Source: Auanema rhodensis (taxonomy: Eukaryota > Nematoda > Chromadorea > Rhabditida > Rhabditidae). Taken from it: a stretch of 64,000 bases of DNA. The translations under genes were made by a program, and so were the position numbers. The number at the start of each line of letters is the position of its first letter. Within the stretch, counting starts at the first letter, position 1. Where the stretch lies: the NCBI GenBank assembly GCA_964057225.1, contig OZ059894.1, forward strand, positions 7,760,131 to 7,824,130. The letters are read 5' to 3'. Shown here piece by piece: positions 45,901-58,933 of the stretch. The notes under the pieces are model-generated. The model saw only the letters and a list, made by a program, of their open reading frames with translations. It was not told where the DNA came from and made no database searches.

Positions 45901-47635
45901 TCCAAAATTAACGATTCATAAAACAGAAGAGAAACAGCAATCTGACGGCTTAGAACAGATTTGAGCATAAAACAGGATATAATAAAGTTGGCGAGATTTG
46001 AGGAGAAAAAACACTGTATCTATAAAAATGAATTGGGAATAGAAGAAATAAGCCAGAAAAATGTTAGCCGAAAAAGCAAGACAACGGCTGGACCAGCCAG
46101 TTGGTTGTCATCGGTGTTCAAAATGAACAATCTATCAATCGGATAGCACACTTTAGCGATTGTTGTCATAGTAGAACAGCGAACAAAACGGAAATTTGAG
46201 CCATAGCCAGCTTAATTAACCAAAAAATGTTACAGATTAGGCTAGCTAGAGCCAAGCGCATTTGTCATTCCAAAAAAACCTGTAACAACTTGCTGAGACA
46301 GCAGGCAACAGAAATGATCACACACTAATGATTGAACCATAAACAATTCAACAGGATTAATCAGACACAGACTAATTTGACAATCTAGAAAAGATTAATC
46401 ACCTATGTTACAGTCCTGAAACAAAATTTCAGAGACAAACTTCACAAACATATACTGACAATGAAACAGTAAATGAGACAGCCATCATACAATGACTGAA
46501 AAGAAACAAAAAAACGGCAAGATAGCCAATAGTCATTTGTAACAAATAGAAAGGGAAATGATCCAGAACTGAAGATGCATTGCTTTGCTGAGAAAAATTG
46601 AGTGCGAAAAGATAAAAAGAAAAGAATACTGAGGTCTGAAAGATTGATATTGAGGACGAACTGATCAAGAAGAGCTGAACTGAAGAGGAGTCGCCAATAA
46701 ATTCAATGAAAAGATCAAACAATGCAGGGAAAATATATTATTCGCGACTTAGAAAATAAACAGATAAGCCAATAATAATCTAGGAAACAGACTAGTCATA
46801 ATCGATAGCTGGTTGCATAGCTTACAAAAGTGAAGACTTCTTTAGAAAGTCCGGCCGTTACTACGCCGCGCAACGGTTTACAATCGCAGTCAGCTCGTTC
46901 CATGGTTTAGAACAACATGACCTTGACGATTTATTCAATCCATGACCTATCCGACATATCTATACAGCCATTTTCATAAAAGAAATGACAGACACGAGCA
47001 CTGAATTGGAAATTAAAATGAAAAGATGGCAAACGTGGATTGCATCCTGGGCGAGTAGCATTACAGCATTTTACGAAATATACCTAAGCCCATTGGCACG
47101 GTGATAAATTGCTTCATTTCCAGGAATGAAACAATGAATGTTGCTTTGAGAACATCGGTAAAAATCCCAAAGGTATTACATTCAAAGAGAAACTGATTGG
47201 AGAAAAACAGAGCTATGGTCGCAAGGCCAATATGTCACAAAAGTGACAAGTAAATGTACAGAGAGCACTTAAAAAATAACTAAGGAAATGTCAGTCACAG
47301 GAAAACTAGAAAGTAGCAGAGAAAACTAGCCAATGAGTAGCGGTGTAAGCCATATACATGTCGAGAAAACTGTGTCGGAAACCAAACAGTCCAATTTTGG
47401 ATACCGTAAAGTCAAAAAAACACAAATGCGAATGTTAAGATACTTACCCTTGTTGGAGGAGCAAAAGCAGTGCATGACGTTGGTGTTGCATTAGCCACAC
47501 TACGAACAGAATCGGAGGCATGCACAAGTGATACCTGACAATAAACAAAAATAATATAAGCAAATGAAAAAATAAGAATACCTGTGATAATCCAGTTGCT
47601 CCTACCGACGTAGACGGCTGCTGCCCACGCAGCAT
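39938..47635 (-). CDS. ape-1: ASPP-family protein (iASPP/APE-1): N-terminal Pro/Gln-rich region, ankyrin repeats, SH3
   Basis: Seventeen coding exons on the minus strand: 47582-47635, 47448-47534, 43238-43401, 43126-43179, 42956-43078, 42772-42910, 42611-42724, 42379-42524, 42113-42329, 41929-42062, 41758-41875, 41606-41710, 41056-41205, 40830-41006, 40613-40774, 40098-40196, 39938-40048; 717 aa. Residues about 1-480 are low-complexity with Gln-rich coiled segments. Ankyrin repeats start near 510 ([44 protein letters not shown]). The C-terminal SH3 (about 650-710) has ALYDY-type [15 protein letters not shown], then WWTCERLNE and a LYPALK end. An insert with [11 protein letters not shown] between them is characteristic of ASPP proteins. 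The family binds p53 and protein phosphatase 1; C. elegans APE-1 restrains CEP-1. AATAAA lies on the minus strand at 39898-39903. ATG is 2 nt after an acceptor AG. Confidence 0.93.
43402..47447. other. 4-kb intron of the ASPP gene
   Basis: Separates the first two coding exons from the rest. Its size is unusual for this gene, whose other introns are mostly 40-70 nt. An alternative promoter upstream of exon 43238-43401, which begins with ATG at 43399-43401 directly after an acceptor AG, would give a shorter protein lacking 47 residues. I see no coding exon inside. Confidence 0.6.
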
Positions 47636-50600
47636 TTCTGTAAAAAAACTAAATTACCTAAGATAGAGCATACGTGAATATAAAAAATCAATAATAAGCG
47701 GAGGTGGGAAAGGGGTCATCTAACACAAGAGCGTATAATGTGAGGAGACAAGATGGCCCAGACGCATGGTAAAAGGCATGTTTTGATATATGTTAAGGAA
47801 ATGGAAAATAGCAACAGCATTGTCAAACATCATGTCAAAATTTGAAAAATGGAAACAATCAAAAGGGGCATCATAGATGAAACTGTTAGATCATAAAACA
47901 AAGCAGGCAATAATAATAAAATTCTTCTGACCGTATAAATTAAAAGAAAAAATAAGAAAAAATATGAGTCAGCAACCGACCGTTCTATACACATTCTAAA
48001 TATAAAATGAAAAGCAGTCGACACGTTGAAGTATTCACGTGAACTAATTAGCATAAAAGCACGAAATTGGGCAAAAAATGAATATCTAAGTCAACATGTA
48101 AGCGTGAATGCCCATAAACATAAGTGGGCAATAGCATTATGAAAAAGCTCGTATAATAACGATAGATGCAAAGCATTTTCGTTCAATTCCTTCATATGAC
48201 AGGAGAGTATTGGTTCTCTGTTAAGGTCCAACGACAGCGACTGACTTCCGCAGCCTTTATTGCAAATAAGATGTATATGTCGGTTTGAGCTAAAGACAGA
48301 GATTGCTCCAGTCCTAAGATAGAATCACCAAGCTAGACAAATATAGCACAATTCTGCTCCATTTCAGCATTGCACATTAGCTAGGAAAGGTTCAGCAAAT
48401 AAAACTGCCAGAGAAACAAGATAAGGATGTTCTGTGTGGATGAGGTAAAAACGACAAAGAAGAAGAATACAAGAGAAAAACGTTCAATAGAATCCAACCT
48501 GAAGGTCACACACTTTTATATGATAATTCTGGCTTCCAGGTTTTTGCTTTCCAAAACTTATACAACTGAGAATAATGAGAAAAGAAATGATACGCTAGCA
48601 ACTGGTATTTTATATGATTATAACAAAGCCGCGAGAAAAGAAACTTGACTATATTTCAGATAAGAATAGATAGAAAATGATTAACAGGGTAAATGAAGAG
48701 GAAACAACTGTAGAAATATTGAAGTTTAGAGAGAATAATACAATCAAAACAAGATTCTGACTAAGAAAAGAGGATGTTTATATGGCAGATGAGCAGATGG
48801 TACGAATGTAATAATGCAGTCAAGAACGTTTTTGGCGGAAAATTGTTGCGTCAAGAGTGAATAAGGATGCCAAATTAATTGATGTAGATTTAAGAATAAA
48901 TATGAATAGATGAGAGTGCAAAAACAAAACGAAAACGAATTTGGATCATCAACGAATTGAGCTTGTTGAAGAGGGAGGCGAATGTATTTCACCAAACCTG
49001 ATATTGCACATACAGAAATAAGCAGATAATTTGAGAAATATAGGATCTTCATACGGAAAACACCAAATTTGTCTGTGATTTCAAGAGTCAGGTGCTCGAA
49101 AACACGAAAAGACAATCGGTGTGGTTTGTTATCCAAGCGTGATAGCCTCCCATTCTTTCTAAGATCAATACTATGTTTGTCGGAACGCAAGAGCGTTTAT
49201 AGTCGCGATCGACGATCGTGACGGAAACCGAGGATCGCAAACAGATGCTGGATTAACGCACCAATTCACATCTTCAGACTTTATGGAATCTGATTCAGAA
49301 TCGGAGATGATAAGTCACTAACAGCCAGAGGCAATAAAGAGTTATTCTATGTCAAGCGATAAGATAAAACATAAAAGCGGCGAACTATAAGAAAGGGAAA
49401 CTAAGACAACGTGTTGCAATTTGCGGCGAAAATGAGGAGAACTGAAATTCTTGTAATCGTAAATTGCCACGAAATAGACAGCTTACGAAATTATCAGAAA
49501 ACTGTTTAACCGAAATAACATCGAAAAGCTGGGGAAACTGGGTTAAAAATGCTTTTCCTTCTTTTTCGTTTACTCTGCTTTGGAGGAATACCAAAGTTCT
49601 ATATAATATTTGAGAATACAACAATTCTTATATTTCAATTTTAAAAAAAATCAGTAAAAATATGTGATAAGATAAGAAAAAACGAATCCATCAAGCTTTT
49701 GAAGCAAACATTACACACAAGCGTGATTGCCGTTTTGCTCTGAACAAGGAGGGCAAAGAGTCATTACACGAGGCCGAGAACAAAAAGATCATTATAAATA
49801 CTAACTATTTGTAACAATGAGATACAAAGATATTAGAGAAAAAGGTCATCAAGAGCAAGTAGAATAGGAGATTAGTGGTAAGGATCACATAGTTATATCA
49901 AACTTGATCGCGGGCACACAATAAATTATTTGGAAAATGTGTGGAAGAAGAAATCGATAATAGAAACGACAGTGTGATCACATCAAATTTAAAGAGAAAT
50001 GGTCCAGGAGCCCAAAGATAAGTACAGAGAAGATCAACAATGAGAAAAAAAAAGTTATTTTAGTATTCAGTTGAGAAATTCAAAAATAGCTGAACAAGTA
50101 ATAGAACAAGTGTTCATGATAAGAATTATCACGACAGGCCAAAGACCTAGGTCAAAGATATGACAATAGTTGTGAAATTTTGAAAAAATATATGCGACAA
50201 AAAATTTTTTTCAAATACTAAAAAACAGAATGTATTGAAATATGAACAGAGAGTAACATGTGCTTATCAAAGACTGTGGTAGGATTTAACAGTAAACGAT
50301 TAGAGAACGATTAGAACAGGGAATTACAAGGTGTTAAGCATACGTTTTCATAATAGTTCAAGAATAATACTAGTAAAAAGATATGCAAATCATAACAGAA
50401 TGGCCTAATTTGTGGACAAGCGCCCAATGGCGATAATAATGAGAGATAGATAGAGGGATACACAATAAGAAAGTGTGTGGATGAATGTATGAAGAAACGA
50501 GGTCTTCGTTAGTATGTGTGCAGAGTGACACTCACATAACGATAGACAGTGATGAAGAACTATTTCGCTCAATCCTTTTCCTCTCATATTCTTTCTCTAT

Positions 50601-51774
50601 CTCATTCGACATCACTCACTTTCAACAACGTTTTCCTCCCTTTTGTTTCAGACCGATTGTAGGTTGTCTCAGAGCGTCGAGGTTTGAGTGGGAAGATGAA
50701 CGCAAAGACATAGAGAGCACATAATACATCAGAGACGCAGATAAGACCGGGAAGAACGGTTGATAGACCAGAACATTCATGCGACATAAGGTAATCAGAG
50801 ATGGACTCGTATGTAAGATGAGAGGATGAGAAAAGGATGTGGCCACAGATAAAAGGCAGTCCTGCCATTGAAGGATAGAATTTTCCTTAAGACAATGACG
50901 TGATGATTGGTCAGCAATTGTGGTGAGCCCCATGGTCCCGCCTTGCGTAGGTCTTTTTGGATACGATCTTTAGACCTTTTCCAGTAACGTATTATGGGTA
51001 ACTTTGGTACACGGTCAGTGAACAGAAATGTAGTAAGACACTTAATAAGACAAATATCTTCTTTAAAAGACGTTCATGCTCTTCTAGTCACTTCTGAACG
51101 AATTTGATGAGGTGAATTGACCCTAACAGCATGGTGTAAAGTATTACTCGCGGACATAAGACATGTTATAAACACAAAAAATGAGGTATCCGAGGTCATT
51201 CTTGAAAAAACTTGAAAGGACAATGATTCCGAGAGAAACCTATTTTCAGTAGCCAAACAGACATTTGAATTCTAGGTTAACTGAATGCTAGGCCAGACCA
51301 CATAGCTTAGGGGTAGAGATTGGTAAACCATATCCTATTGGACGGGATTCCCAGGCTCCAGTAAACCCAAAATATCGAATAAACAACTTTTGGCAATGAA
51401 AGTGTGAAAAGACGCATTCGGGAAAAGTAAACAGATGAAGAGATTCAAGCCAACACTTGGTATTGAAATCGGTTTTGAACTGAACTGAAGTAGTAGAAGA
51501 CCAGATGGTCGATCATAAAGAGTTCGTGGTCACATAAATGAACACCGCCAATGCTTTGCCTTTTTTTCATCATAATTCCTTATCGAAAATAAAACAGTAC
51601 ACGATTATATTCTAGCGATAACTATAGTGCACAAGAGATTTCTAAAGGAGATAAGCTTTAATTGGTAACAAATGGAAATAACAACAACAAATTATCAACA
51701 ACCTAATAACAAAGGCACTGAAACGGTAATTCAGAATAACAATCAACATTAATAGCAAGAAAATCATCAAATTT
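47636..51774. other. 4.1-kb intergenic region between ASPP and CEBPZ genes
   Basis: No ORF shows family features. Small GC-richer spots exist, such as GCGATCGACGATCG at about 49204-49218 and the 50600-50940 zone. The region should hold the ASPP promoter. Confidence 0.5.
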
Positions 51775-54700
51775 TTAGCGTCTTTTTCTCTGTTTTTGCT
51801 TATATATTTTGCTAATTTTTCCTTTTTTCTTACTGGCACGTTCTTCCTCTTCGAAATCATCCAACATGGCTCCGAACTACAAAAGAAAATAACATAATTA
51901 TTAGGACAAGATAGAAATAATCTTACTCGGTCAGCAGCAACTTCATGGTCGTTTTCACCAAAGTCTTCATCGTCACTACTTTCACCAGCATTATCACGGC
52001 TGGATTTTCCTCTTTGGAAGGCTCTCTCTTCCTCGGCATCATCTTCGAAATCAGATTCCATGTCAACATCCTCATCATCCTCATCATCTTCATCACCCTA
52101 TAATTTCGACAATAAAACGGTCGTAAATTGTTTATCCAACTCACATCTTCATCACCATCACCTTCATCATCATCTTCATAATCTTCCTCGTCAAGCTCAT
52201 CATCTTCCCCGTCAGACAGTTGTTCTTCCGCTCCTCGTTTCTCAGCTTTCTTTCTATGTTTTTCAGCTGAAAATTCTTGGCTGAAATCAACATCGAATTC
52301 ATCGTTGGCTTCTCCGGGTTCAAACTGATCTAAAAGAAAAACAATGAAATAATATTCTATTCGGACATAAAATACCAATAATACGATCGAATTCTTCAGA
52401 GCCAACACTCTCGAACTCCCACTCATCTCCCTTTTCAGTCGTTTCTTCTTTGGGTTGGAATTTCATCTGGGCGAATTTATGTAGATAGCGTTCATCAGCT
52501 GGCAATTCAGATGTCGATTTTTCGAGATATTCCTTAAGAAAAATAGTTTATAAAAAAAGTCACAACTGATTTCACAAACCTTGGAATTGATGGCCAATTT
52601 GCGTACACCCCATGGATCATAGGTTTTCTTTCGAGCAACTCTAACTTCCTTCTTTCCTTTAGAAGCGCCTCTAGGATTTTTATAAGCAAATCTATCAAGG
52701 AACTTCATAAGTGTGTAATCTTCCAATGGATCTCCCTTATAGTTGATAAATTGACCCTATAATCACAGAAATAAATATGTATAACATCAAAATAAATTAC
52801 TTTAAGGAGTTGTTCAGCAAAAATAGCAACTGAAGGATGAAAATGCTTTGATAACAGTAAAAGCTCTGTATCTGGGAAGCTCTTGGCATCAATGAACAGA
52901 GGATTTCTACCAGCGGGATCATATGGAGTTCGATTGGATCGTGCAACTTAATATGCATATGTTGATGCTTCATGGATAGGATGTATCTTACCTTTGTGCA
53001 CCCAACCACCCTTGCTGCTGGCCCCACAGGATCCAACAATACCAGATTTGGCCTTTTGATCATTTCCTTCACCTTCAGATTCATTTTCACTGTCAGAATT
53101 CTAAGAGGGTCATAATTAAATAATTCTTAAAAAGCAAGCTCACCTCATCGGCTTTAGCCTCAATCTTCACAACAGGTTTCCCGTCAACATCTAAATCAAC
53201 ATAATGCTCTTCGTCATCTTCATCGAAATTGACTTGAGTAAGAACTTTCTAAATAACAGTGATAATAAATAAATTTAAATTAAATAAGCATACATTTGAA
53301 TCTCTTTTAATGACTAGTACTCCTGGTCGCTTTTCAGCAATTCTGGAGACAAGAATCAAAATAGCCGCGGTCAAAGGTGGAGTAGCCCCAGTGGCAATCT
53401 ATAATGATGCTCATGATCAGGAATAAATAGTGGATTCTCACCTGCAATAACCGCTTGATGAATGAACGAATTCTATCCTCAGATGCATCAGCTTTCAAGA
53501 CACGGAACAACAACAGCATAAGTTGATTGTAACAAGAAAGAGGAATCGGTGAAAACAGTTTTCGGTACAAAGCAGAATAGAATCTGTCTGACAAGGAGTC
53601 ACTGAAACTCTATTTGTTTCGAGGAAACACAAAAATATATCCAACCTCAAATCTAGAACTTGATACAGCAGTTTCAATGTTTGCAATGCAACCGGGAAGG
53701 AAGAAGTGTGAACAACCTTATACAAAGCATTAATATCTTCCATAAGATTTTCAATTTTGTCTGAAAAAAATATTAATACAACTTTCAATATACGGTTTCA
53801 AACTTTTAGTGAATGGGAAAGCTCGGTTAGAGGCAGAGAGTAGTATTCCTAATAATCTATTATCAGTTTTTTTCCGTGCAACAAGAGTTTTAAAAAGTCC
53901 AAAGTAAATGCTCAAGAGGTGAACTGGCACATGGCTTTCCTCATTTCTTAACCTAATCTGAGACATGAAAGAGGTGGCATATAACAAAGCTCTATCAGAA
54001 ACATGTTTTCTGAAATAGAATACTACATGTTAACAAAACAAATGATGCGAATACCTGTAAACTAATCTTTCTGTTTCTTTAACGATAACAGGAATCATAT
54101 TTGGCTGTCTACGGGTTAATTCTTCCAGCAAGGAAGATACATATGATCCAATTTTATAGTTTGGATGACCTAACTTATTAACAAGCATAGTAAGTAATAG
54201 CTGCAACAATAATGAATAGATATAGACTAGAAAGTATACTCTCACCTGCTCGGACTCCGGTCTTTCAGCTAATAGATTAACAGCAGTTTTCAAAGCACGC
54301 TTAGCCAAATCTTCAACAACTCCAGCAGCAATTCCCTAGAAAAAATTAATTAATGAATGATACTGGTCAAACACGTACCTCTAATGCTTTGATGAAACGT
54401 TCATAATATTGTTTCAATTTATGTTCAAACATCCATAATACTAGTACGCGATTACGATTTTGTTCACGTCCTGCAGCAATTTCATTTAACTTTGCTAATG
54501 GTCTCTGAAATTTTAAGGTCATAACACTAAATTTGTGATACGATTACAAACCGATGAGAACGACAGCAATTTTCGGCTTTCTGGCAAAAAATGGTTCACG
54601 AAAATTTCTTCCAGTAAAGCTGAAAAATATTAGCTATACAAATAATAATTACCACAAAGACTTACGAATAATTTCCATAACTTCTCTTGTATTTTTTCTT

Positions 54701-55380
54701 TCAATAGTAATAATCATCGAATCAACATAGGGAAGTGCATGAACAGGGGAATTATGCATCTAGAAAAAACAAAAAATATTTTGTTATACAAAAACAACAA
54801 ACTTGAAGCTGCATGGCAGTCATTCTATCAGCAGATGTACCCTTTTTGACAACAGATAAAAGCCATGAAGCTTCTGATCCTCCTTGCTGTTTCAACACTT
54901 AAAATATAATGTATTAATGTAAAAACACGAAAATGTCCAACTCTTTGCATGTACATCCTGATCTGTTTTCAACAGGAAATCAGCATTATCAAAAAGTTCC
55001 TTAGTTTCTTCATCACTCAATTTATCTACGCTAGGATTTTCAACTTTTTGATCAGCCTGAGAACACTTCAGTTATAAGCAAACTTGAAAAAAAGTCTACC
55101 TGATAAGAAAACCATTTTGTTTCTTTTTTATGCTTAACTAAAGGTTGGAATTCAAACTTTTTCCTCTCCTTCTTTGAACCAGATTTTTTAGCAACAGCAG
55201 GTCCTGTAGAATTTTCATTTTCTTCAATGTTGTCATTTTGAGCTTCACTCATTGCCTCCCGTTTTGCAGGCTTGGCATTGGTCTGATCATGACTCTGAAT
55301 CATACATTGAAACTTTGAATAAGAAATAAAAAACTTACAACTCTTTTTTTGAATTTTTTACTTTTGTCTAGTTCTGTCAT
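51775..55380 (-). CDS. cebpz: CEBPZ / Noc1 (Mak21) ribosome biogenesis factor, CBF/Mak21 domain
   Basis: Twenty-one exons on the minus strand: 55339-55380, 55100-55294, 54942-55056, 54803-54897, 54666-54759, 54552-54619, 54379-54504, 54246-54335, 54055-54200, 53804-54009, 53646-53760, 53442-53601, 53294-53398, 53144-53248, 52992-53100, 52801-52946, 52580-52756, 52376-52532, 52145-52329, 51927-52097, 51775-51876; 902 aa. The N-terminus is basic. The centre is helical repeat-like with [26 protein letters not shown] and [17 protein letters not shown]. The CBF/Mak21 core follows ([38 protein letters not shown]). [18 protein letters not shown] and [12 protein letters not shown] are typical of the family. 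The C-terminus is very acidic then strongly basic ([18 protein letters not shown]). Noc1 acts with Noc2 in nucleolar pre-60S maturation. The 43-nt intron 53761-53803 keeps the frame as modelled. Confidence 0.93.
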
Positions 55381-55571
55381 CTGAGAAATAAGGCATTAAG
55401 TAATAAAATATTAAAACAAAAAATAAATACAAAGCAGTATATAACTGAGATTCAAGTAGAAAAGAAGAAAACTTTAACTAAGGCATTCATCAACACGTGA
55501 AAAAAATCCGTATATAGTACACTCGTCTTGTATAATTTCAAAAAAATATATGTACAATATATATAACACAT
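55381..55571 (-). promoter_or_regulatory. Short intercistronic spacer with splice acceptor directly at the CEBPZ ATG
   Basis: On the minus strand, 191 nt separate the FNTB stop from the CEBPZ start. The spacer is U-rich near its middle (TTTATTTTTTGTTTTAATA) and ends TTATTTCTCAG followed at once by ATG. With no room for a 5' UTR exon, this is best read as a spliced-leader acceptor in an operon. No canonical AATAAA is visible for FNTB here. Confidence 0.6.
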
Positions 55572-57248
55572 TCACTTGGAAAAGAATGAAACGGTATATG
55601 TTTCAGCTTCTGCAGTAATATTGAATAATGGGTTAATAGGAGCCTATAATATATAATATTTTTTTCGAAATTCAATTATTAAACTTACAAGAACATTAGC
55701 ATCCCCACCCAATACATTACCTGACTTCATGGAATAGTACTGAGCAACAGAAAGACCACTGAGAACATAACAAGTATGGTAAACATCTCTGCTTTTATCA
55801 GGTTTATCTCTCAAACCTCCATGTGGATCCTAGGTTTAAAATATTCAATACTAAAGCCACTGAGTATGACGAACTTGGCAGGAAAGAAGAATATACTCTT
55901 CTAACATTCTTGAATTAAACAAAGAAGTGTCAACAGGACGGTTATTTCTCTCCATCTCCTTAATGCATAATGGAAAAGCAGCGGCTTGCCAAAAGCTATA
56001 ACATCCATCAACAAGTTTATTTGTACGGCCCTTAAAAATTGGATAAGAACTGATTTAAAAAAAAAGATTTACTTGGAAGCCTCCCTCATATTTCATTTGT
56101 CTCTGAACAAGCCAATGTAAAAAACGATCATCATCCATTAACCGAAATCTTAAATTGGCCTATTAGTAACGATACAAAAGGCAATAATTTACTTGTCCAA
56201 AAGAACTAAACTAGCAACAGCACAATAAGCGTAACCTCCATGGGCTTCTACACCAGGTTCACCTCCAAAGCCACCTTCGTATGTTTGACAGCTAAATACT
56301 ATTTCGTGAGATAAGATTTCGCACAAAGTAAAATATTCAGGAAAATCAACTATTAACATAATGCAAATGCAAACAGATAACTTGAGCTGAAGTAGTAAAA
56401 GTGAAAAAGCATGAAATTTCGAATAACTAAACCTTATGATCCATTCAGCTGTAGAATTTTTAAGTTCAGGAGTAAGTAATCCAGTGATGGCAGCAACAGC
56501 AAGACCACAATATGCACCTCGCATATCACATTCACCTCCTTCATGCATTGAAAAACTTCCATTTGGTTGCTTCATACGATTTAGGAATGCTTTTAGTTTA
56601 ACTCTATTATATAGAAAATATATAACAGTGAAATTAATAAAGATTAAACCTATCGATACTCTCAAGAGCCCGCTTGTCCCTCAAGGAAGATAAAGCCATA
56701 ACTGCTGCATAGGTAGGAGCTAAGTGAGCTAGTTGGCCAGGACCTCCTAAAAGGTATAATTTAAATTAATAACTTCAAGTACAAACAAATCAACCTCCAT
56801 AGCCGCCACCAGGATGTTCACATGATTTCAGAAAACTGACAAGATCATCTATCAAATCAAAAGGGAGATCAACCTCCAGAACATTCAAGGAATGAATAGC
56901 CCAGTAACAAAGCCAAGTACGACTAGCATCTAATGTCTGTAAACGTCTTCGTAATAGTTAAGACAAGATACCACTTACTGAATAACTTTTATTTAATTCG
57001 CGCAGAGACCTTAGTAAATAATGTACATGATTGTCTCGATTAAGTAAAACTAATCCATTAGTTTCATCACTTACAGGTAAAAAACTTAATAATTCCTCCT
57101 TAACCATTTCTTCAACTTTTATCTAAATAAAAAAATATTTTTATATAGAAATAAAGATTACCTGCTCTGTACTGGTATTAGTTTGAAGACCATCATCACA
57201 AAACAAAAATTTTTCACGGCAAGATAAAAAATCGTCTTCAACAGCCAT
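55572..57248 (-). CDS. fntb: Protein farnesyltransferase subunit beta
   Basis: Ten exons on the minus strand: 57162-57248, 56979-57122, 56795-56936, 56650-56746, 56433-56603, 56193-56291, 56073-56148, 55875-56030, 55689-55829, 55572-55643; 394 aa. It transfers farnesyl to the Cys of CaaX proteins together with the alpha subunit. The sequence shows prenyltransferase alpha-alpha barrel repeats: PGGGYGGGPGQ, CDMRGAYCGLAVA, CQTYEGGFGGEP, AHGGYAYCAVA, KLVDGCYSFWQ, DPHGGLRDKPDKSRD. Zinc ligands are Asp280 and Cys282 (VDGCYSFW) and His342 (YHTCY), matching D297, C299 and H362 of the human enzyme. TWLCYWAIHS supplies the two conserved Trp of the active-site region. Length is close to the usual 400-440. 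The ATG lies 3 nt after an acceptor (TTTTCTTAG), so the transcript is probably trans-spliced. It sits directly upstream of CEBPZ on the same strand. Confidence 0.95.
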
Positions 57249-58933
57249 TCTCTAAGAAAATAATAATAATAAATTTTTAAATCTAAGCTAAAGTTAAATT
57301 TTAAAAAATCAACATTCTATATTGAGAAAATTGTTTTAAAATAAGTATACGCAACATTCCGAGTACGTGAACTTTCGGAAGAAACCGTATCGTAATTTTA
57401 AAAAATATTTTCATACTGAATACGAAAAATATAAAATATATAATTTACATTTATAATGGCTGTAAAAATTAAGTATAATTCACAGTGAAAAAATTTTCTA
57501 AAATGATATAAAAATATAAATTTAAAAAAATACAACATTTTCTGCAAAATTAGATAAAGATGCTAATTTGAAATTGGACAAAATTCGGCATTATGGCGTG
57601 ATCAGAATTTCTAATAGGGATCTTGAAGATAAGAAATATATTTCATCAGGATAATTTTACATCACCTTATCCTAAATTATTCTCGGATGATATTTATCAT
57701 TAATGAATAACGGAAGTCATTCGAAAATAAACAGCCATATTATATTGGGTATGATTACAAAGTACCACTTGATGTCATTAGACCTTTGCCACTATGAAAT
57801 ATTTCCCAACTCAAATCTATTAATTAATTAATTAATCATTTTCATGAATCATTTTAAATGGTTCCGTAAGTATGGGTTATATGGAACCATATAGTTGACT
57901 CAAAAATACAATTACATTGTTTTTGAGAGATACAATGCAATGAATAAGAAATTTTGAAACGACAAATCAGAATATCAAAGGATTATCGTTAAATTCCATA
58001 AAACTGAAAAGAAGAAGAACCCTTTCTAGTTAATATTGTACAGAAATATGCACCCATTTATTATACAAAACATTAATTGAAATTCACATTCAATGTGCAA
58101 ATCCGTATTGTATAACTCGTTGATAGAAACTTCCAAATGCACTCGATTACTCGCTATATGAACGTATTTTTGCATTTGTTTCTCATTTTCTTGTGGTTAT
58201 TTGTTTTTTTTGTTATTGAAATTCTAAATTCCATTCCCAGAAATTGTCTACATAACTCATTGAAAATACATGGAGTTGAGTTATAAATTAAAGTTTAAGG
58301 TAAATGGTAACAAAGTTCATTTCGCTATCTAGTGCTCTCTGACTGTACTCAGTTTATCATAACCGCCTACTCAACTGACTGAGTCAGCAAACAGCTCGAA
58401 AGATTAGCAACATTGCCTTGTAAGCTAAGAGAAACTTCACCCGAGAACACGTTCCTCCATGAGGATGGTTCTGTTTGCGAAGATGACTTGGTCATCTCTT
58501 GATTCAATCCATGTATTTCGTCGTGTTCCATATTGACATTCCCGCCAAATACTATACAACTTTACTAGATATGCTTATATCAATGGCTTTTTTGAACGAT
58601 TTTGCACTTACGTAGGCCAATATGATAGAACTTTCCCAGTGTATAGATTATGTTCAGTTTGAAGTTTTCAGATCATTTTCAATTTATGTGATTTCTTTCA
58701 ACTGCTTCTAAAATATATTTTTAATCGATATGCGACTAAATTTTTATTATGAGTCATAATGCTATCACACAACCATATATGTTATCAATCTTTACTACCG
58801 CTTGGTCTTACTTTCCAAATTTATCAATTACTGACCATCATAGTTGAAAAAATATAATATAGTACGAATACTTTCTCTTTTTTTCTTATCGATTGCAATT
58901 ATAATATTTAAAATAGTTTTTTTTAAAGATCTA
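57249..58933. other. Divergent intergenic region between FNTB and the 58.9-kb gene
   Basis: AT-rich apart from about 58340-58550, which contains TGACTGAGTCAGCA (58376-58389), a TGAGTCA bZIP/Maf-type site, and a short hairpin GATGAC-TTG-GTCATC (58482-58496). It should hold promoters for both divergent genes. I see no gene. Confidence 0.5.

Noticed and set aside
51301-51360. tRNA-like stretch (TAGCTTAGGGGTAGAG...)
   Set aside because: There is a passable A-box but no matching B-box (GGTTCGANTCC) and I could not pair an acceptor stem.
52060-52284. Plus ORF of Ser/His runs
   Set aside because: It is antisense to the acidic GAT/GAA-rich exons of CEBPZ.
58482-58496. Small perfect hairpin GATGAC-TTG-GTCATC
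   Set aside because: Too short to claim an RNA gene; no snoRNA or snRNA boxes were recognised around it.
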